7,277 nt of DNA from an uncultured bacterium. Its GTDB lineage: Bacteria; Bacteroidota; Bacteroidia; Bacteroidales; Bacteroidaceae. The notes beneath the pieces were generated by a model that made no database searches, was not told where the DNA came from, and worked only from the letters and a program-made list of their open reading frames with translations. Below, in pieces: positions 5,123-7,277 of the stretch (its first letter is position 1; each line of letters begins with the position of its first letter). Both the position numbers and the translations under genes were made by a program. The DNA lies in the NCBI GenBank assembly GCA_905215575.1, contig CAJMQV010000095.1, forward strand, positions 1 to 7,277, in the 5' to 3' direction.

Positions 5123-6022
5123 ATGAAGCATTTGGATATTATCAGCATAGCGGCAGGTGTTTTCTTGCTTTTTGCGGTGCAATATATTGCCGGAGGGTTT
5201 CCGGTGACATTCTTTTCATTTCCGTTGAACATTATTTTGGTTGTGTTGTGGCTGTTGGCCTTGTGGGTGCTCTACAAGGACTACCGGCAGACCCGTTTTT
5301 GCCGTTTTTTACTTTCCTTGCGCACCACGGCAATCACCTTTGTAATGTTCATTCTGCTATGCCTGATTATTGGCTTGGTTCCTCAGCATTCGGCCATGAT
5401 GCCGATGGGAGAGGGAGGAACTTTCTGGGAGCGTCTGGGGATACATGAGATGACAACTTCTTGGCCTTTCCTTTTTATATTATTATTGCTCCAGTCGCAT
5501 TTGGCGATGATCACTTTCCGCGGTATCCGAAACCGGAAAGGAATACGCTGGCGTTTTCTGGCCAGTCATTTAGGATTGTGGCTGGCTTTGTTGGGAGGCT
5601 TTTGGGGCAGTGCCGATACAAAGATGTATCGTGTGCCGGTATATAAGGAGCAACCCGGACGAATGGCTTATGCGGCCGACGGACGGGTGCATTATCTGGA
5701 TTACGAACTGGAGCTGCGCCGCTTTGAGGTGGATTATTACGATAACGGTATGCCACGCACTTATCAGGCCGATGTGGCGGTGGACGGACAGGAGGTTATT
5801 CTGAAAGTCAACGAACCGCACAGCATCCGTTTTGGCGAAGACCTCTATCTCACGGGATATGATATGCATGCCGGGGATGAGATTCGCTACTGCGTGCTTC
5901 AGGTGGTGAAGCAACCCTGGAAATATGTACAGCTCACCGGAATCATCATGATGCTGCTTTCGGCTGTGGCTTTGTTTATTAAAGGACCGATAAAGAGAGG
6001 AAAAGATGATCAGTTGGGATAA
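5123..6022 (+). CDS. resB: ResB/CcsB-type cytochrome c biogenesis protein
   Basis: Membrane partner of CcsA in System II cytochrome c maturation, which carries heme across the inner membrane and attaches it to CxxCH motifs of apocytochromes in the periplasm. The 299 residues show about six hydrophobic segments: near 6-25, 34-51, 68-87, 113-132, 145-164 and 268-287. A periplasmic domain of roughly 100 residues lies between the last two. Family-like features are SLRTTAITFVMF (65-76), IGLVPQ (83-88), SHLGLWLALLGGFWGSAD (148-165, with a histidine that may contact heme) and, in the soluble domain, VNEPHSIRFGEDLYLTGYD. Canonical ResB proteins are often longer, so this is the compact version seen next to ccsA in Bacteroidota nitrite-reductase loci. 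Its stop overlaps the ccsA start by 17 bases, implying translational coupling. No nrfA or nrfH gene lies upstream; the neighbour there is a divergent antitoxin-like gene. Confidence 0.87.
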   Translation: MKHLDIISIAAGVFLLFAVQYIAGGFPVTFFSFPLNIILVVLWLLALWVLYKDYRQTRFCRFLLSLRTTAITFVMFILLCLIIGLVPQHSAMMPMGEGGTFWERLGIHEMTTSWPFLFILLLLQSHLAMITFRGIRNRKGIRWRFLASHLGLWLALLGGFWGSADTKMYRVPVYKEQPGRMAYAADGRVHYLDYELELRRFEVDYYDNGMPRTYQADVAVDGQEVILKVNEPHSIRFGEDLYLTGYDMHAGDEIRYCVLQVVKQPWKYVQLTGIIMMLLSAVALFIKGPIKRGKDDQLG

Positions 6023-6788
6023 TTTTGAATATTTTGTAGCTCCTGCGGCTCTGTGCTGGATTGCGGGAGCCGTGCTTTCTGCACGTCGGGCCACCCGTAG
6101 CCGTATGGCTTTGTGGACAACTTTGGCCGGAACTCTGATTTTTGCCGTTTTCATTGCCGGTCTGTGGATCACGCTTTCCCGTCCGCCGTTGCGCACGATG
6201 GGAGAGACCCGCTTGTGGTATTCCTTCTTTCTGAGCATCTCCGGACTGATCACCTACTGGCGCTGGCGTTACCGTTGGGTGTTACCCTTCACCACGCTTC
6301 TGGCGCTCGTGTTCTGCATGATCAATATTCTGAAGCCCGAGATTCACGACCAGTCGCTGATGCCGGCGTTGCAGAGCCCGTGGTTTATCCCGCATGTCAC
6401 GGTGTATATGTTTTCCTATTCTGTGCTGGGTTGTGCCTTTATCCTTTCCTGTATCGGACTCTACCGTCATAAACCCGAATATCTCGACACGCTCGATCAG
6501 CTGGTCTATGTCGGTCTGGCCTTTCTCACGCTGGGAATGCTTTCCGGAGCCGTGTGGGCCAAGGATGCCTGGGGCAACTATTGGAGTTGGGACCCGAAGG
6601 AAACCTGGGCGGCAATCACTTGGTTCGGTTATCTGCTGTATGTGCATCTGCGTCTCATGTCGGGCGTGTCGCACCGCAAGCTTTACTGGATTCTGATTCT
6701 GAGTTTCCTGACTCTTCAGATCTGTTGGTACGGTGTGAACTATCTGCCGTCAGCACAGAGTAGTGTTCATGTATATAGTCAGACATAA
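6006..6788 (+). CDS. ccsA: CcsA-type cytochrome c biogenesis protein (WWD heme handler)
   Basis: Inner-membrane heme-handling subunit of System II, working with the ResB-like protein. The 260-residue protein is almost entirely hydrophobic segments. The diagnostic tryptophan-rich WWD motif is at 184-201 (WAKDAWGNYWSWDPKETW), which in this family presents heme on the periplasmic face. Candidate axial histidines are His130 (IPHVTVYMFSY) and His255 near the C-terminus (SVHVYS), flanking the WWD segment as in characterised CcsA proteins; His214 (YVHLRL) is a further conserved-looking position. Start ATG 6006 lies inside the end of resB and has an SD-like AGAGAGG at 5994-6000, five bases upstream. 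A haem-protein gene follows after 33 bases and is a probable substrate or co-expressed partner. The length is short but normal for stand-alone Bacteroidota CcsA. Confidence 0.93.
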   Translation: MISWDNFEYFVAPAALCWIAGAVLSARRATRSRMALWTTLAGTLIFAVFIAGLWITLSRPPLRTMGETRLWYSFFLSISGLITYWRWRYRWVLPFTTLLALVFCMINILKPEIHDQSLMPALQSPWFIPHVTVYMFSYSVLGCAFILSCIGLYRHKPEYLDTLDQLVYVGLAFLTLGMLSGAVWAKDAWGNYWSWDPKETWAAITWFGYLLYVHLRLMSGVSHRKLYWILILSFLTLQICWYGVNYLPSAQSSVHVYSQT

Positions 6789-6821
6789 ATAATTACCTAA
6801 ACTAATAAAAGTAAGAGAAAA

Positions 6822-7253
6822 ATGAAGAAAAAGTATGTGTTGATGCCCGTTGTGCTCATTGCAGCAGGAGCGGCCACCTATCGTCTGGTCAATCAGCCGC
6901 CATCGTCTGATCTTCCGGCCAACGAGCAGATGTATCAGTTGCTGGCTGATGCCGGCTGTATGGATTGTCACGTAGCCGAGCCTAAGTTGCCGTTCTACGC
7001 TTCTTTCCCGCTTGCCGGGGATTTGGTAAAGGAAGATGCCCGTTTGGGTTACCGTGCCTTTGACATTGCTCCGATGATGGAGGCTATTAAGGCCGGAACA
7101 CCAGTCAGTGAGGTAGATTTGGCAAAGGTTGAGAAAGTCATTCAGGACGGTACCATGCCTATGGCCAAGTATTATCTGGTTCACTGGGGATCTTCTATCC
7201 TGGATTCCGAAAAGACCATTGCCCTGAACTGGTGCTCAAATTGTTTGCCGTAG
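6822..7253 (+). CDS. Membrane-anchored haem-binding protein, one CxxCH; possibly a frameshifted cytochrome c peroxidase
   Basis: A 143-residue product with a short basic N-terminus and a hydrophobic segment at about 5-20 (signal anchor), so the rest should be periplasmic. C46-M-D-C49-H50 is a c-type heme attachment site, a natural substrate for the ResB/CcsA pair encoded just upstream. Conserved-looking features after it are EPKLPFYASFP (53-63), LGYRAFD (75-81), VDLAKVEKVIQDGTMPMAKY (98-117) and LVHWGSS (119-125); a methionine of TMPM or His121 could be the distal ligand. The pattern matches the haem-binding domain (PF14376-like) that in many Bacteroidota forms the N-terminus of larger di-haem cytochrome c peroxidases. 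Here the frame ends soon after ALNW (134-137) with an atypical CSNCLP tail, where the longer proteins would continue. The start ATG 6822 has a purine-rich leader (GTAAGAGAAAA). Confidence 0.82.
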   Translation: MKKKYVLMPVVLIAAGAATYRLVNQPPSSDLPANEQMYQLLADAGCMDCHVAEPKLPFYASFPLAGDLVKEDARLGYRAFDIAPMMEAIKAGTPVSEVDLAKVEKVIQDGTMPMAKYYLVHWGSSILDSEKTIALNWCSNCLP

Positions 7254-7277
7254 CGATGAACATTACTTTAGACAAGT

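Noticed and set aside
5000..5182. Minus-strand frame of about 60 codons spanning the resB promoter
   Set aside because: It overlaps the resB start and promoter, has no recognisable features, and carries no supporting promoter.
5570..6253. Minus-strand open frame of about 227 codons opposite resB and ccsA
   Set aside because: Antisense to two membrane proteins with diagnostic motifs; Arg/His-rich translation typical of a shadow.
6750..7184. Minus-strand open frame opposite the haem protein
   Set aside because: The plus strand carries a signal anchor and a CMDCH motif; the antisense translation has no features.

Overview
The window looks like a chromosomal segment from a member of the Bacteroidales (Bacteroides/Phocaeicola-like); the genus is inference. 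Supporting signs are the PheT and YebC sequence styles, the MGRAFEYRKAAK-type YebC N-terminus, weak Shine-Dalgarno sequences, and TTTG / TAnnTTTG promoters in front of the tRNA and the cytochrome genes.

Left block (1-3573, + strand): the 3' portion of pheT (phenylalanyl-tRNA synthetase beta subunit), yebC (YebC/PmpR/TACO1 family), and a small cysteine-rich TSCPD-domain protein. They lie head to tail and end at a strong intrinsic terminator. A GAAA-loop hairpin lies between pheT and yebC. This is mostly translation-related housekeeping.

Middle block (3574-5122): a single tRNA-Thr(CGU) gene with its own well-formed promoter (exact 19-base spacer) and terminator. Next comes AT-rich, gene-poor DNA, then two small minus-strand genes. 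One is a short HicB-like protein. The other joins a HigA-type N-terminus to a HicB-like domain. Neither retains a recognisable DNA-binding domain and no toxin partner is visible. A perfect 18-bp palindrome lies in the leader of the hybrid gene and looks like an operator. This is the most accessory-looking and least explained part of the window.

Right block (5066-7277, + strand): a promoter followed by resB-like and ccsA genes (overlapping by 17 bases), the two parts of a System II cytochrome c maturation apparatus. They attach heme to CxxCH apocytochromes on the periplasmic side. A membrane-anchored haem-binding protein with one CMDCH site follows. It resembles the N-terminal domain of Bacteroidota di-haem cytochrome c peroxidases but stops at 7253. 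The window ends too soon to tell a stand-alone protein from a frameshifted peroxidase.

No CRISPR array, insertion sequence, rRNA or phage gene was seen. No convincing wholly new system is visible. The best leads are the HigA/HicB hybrid with its palindrome and the interrupted haem protein.
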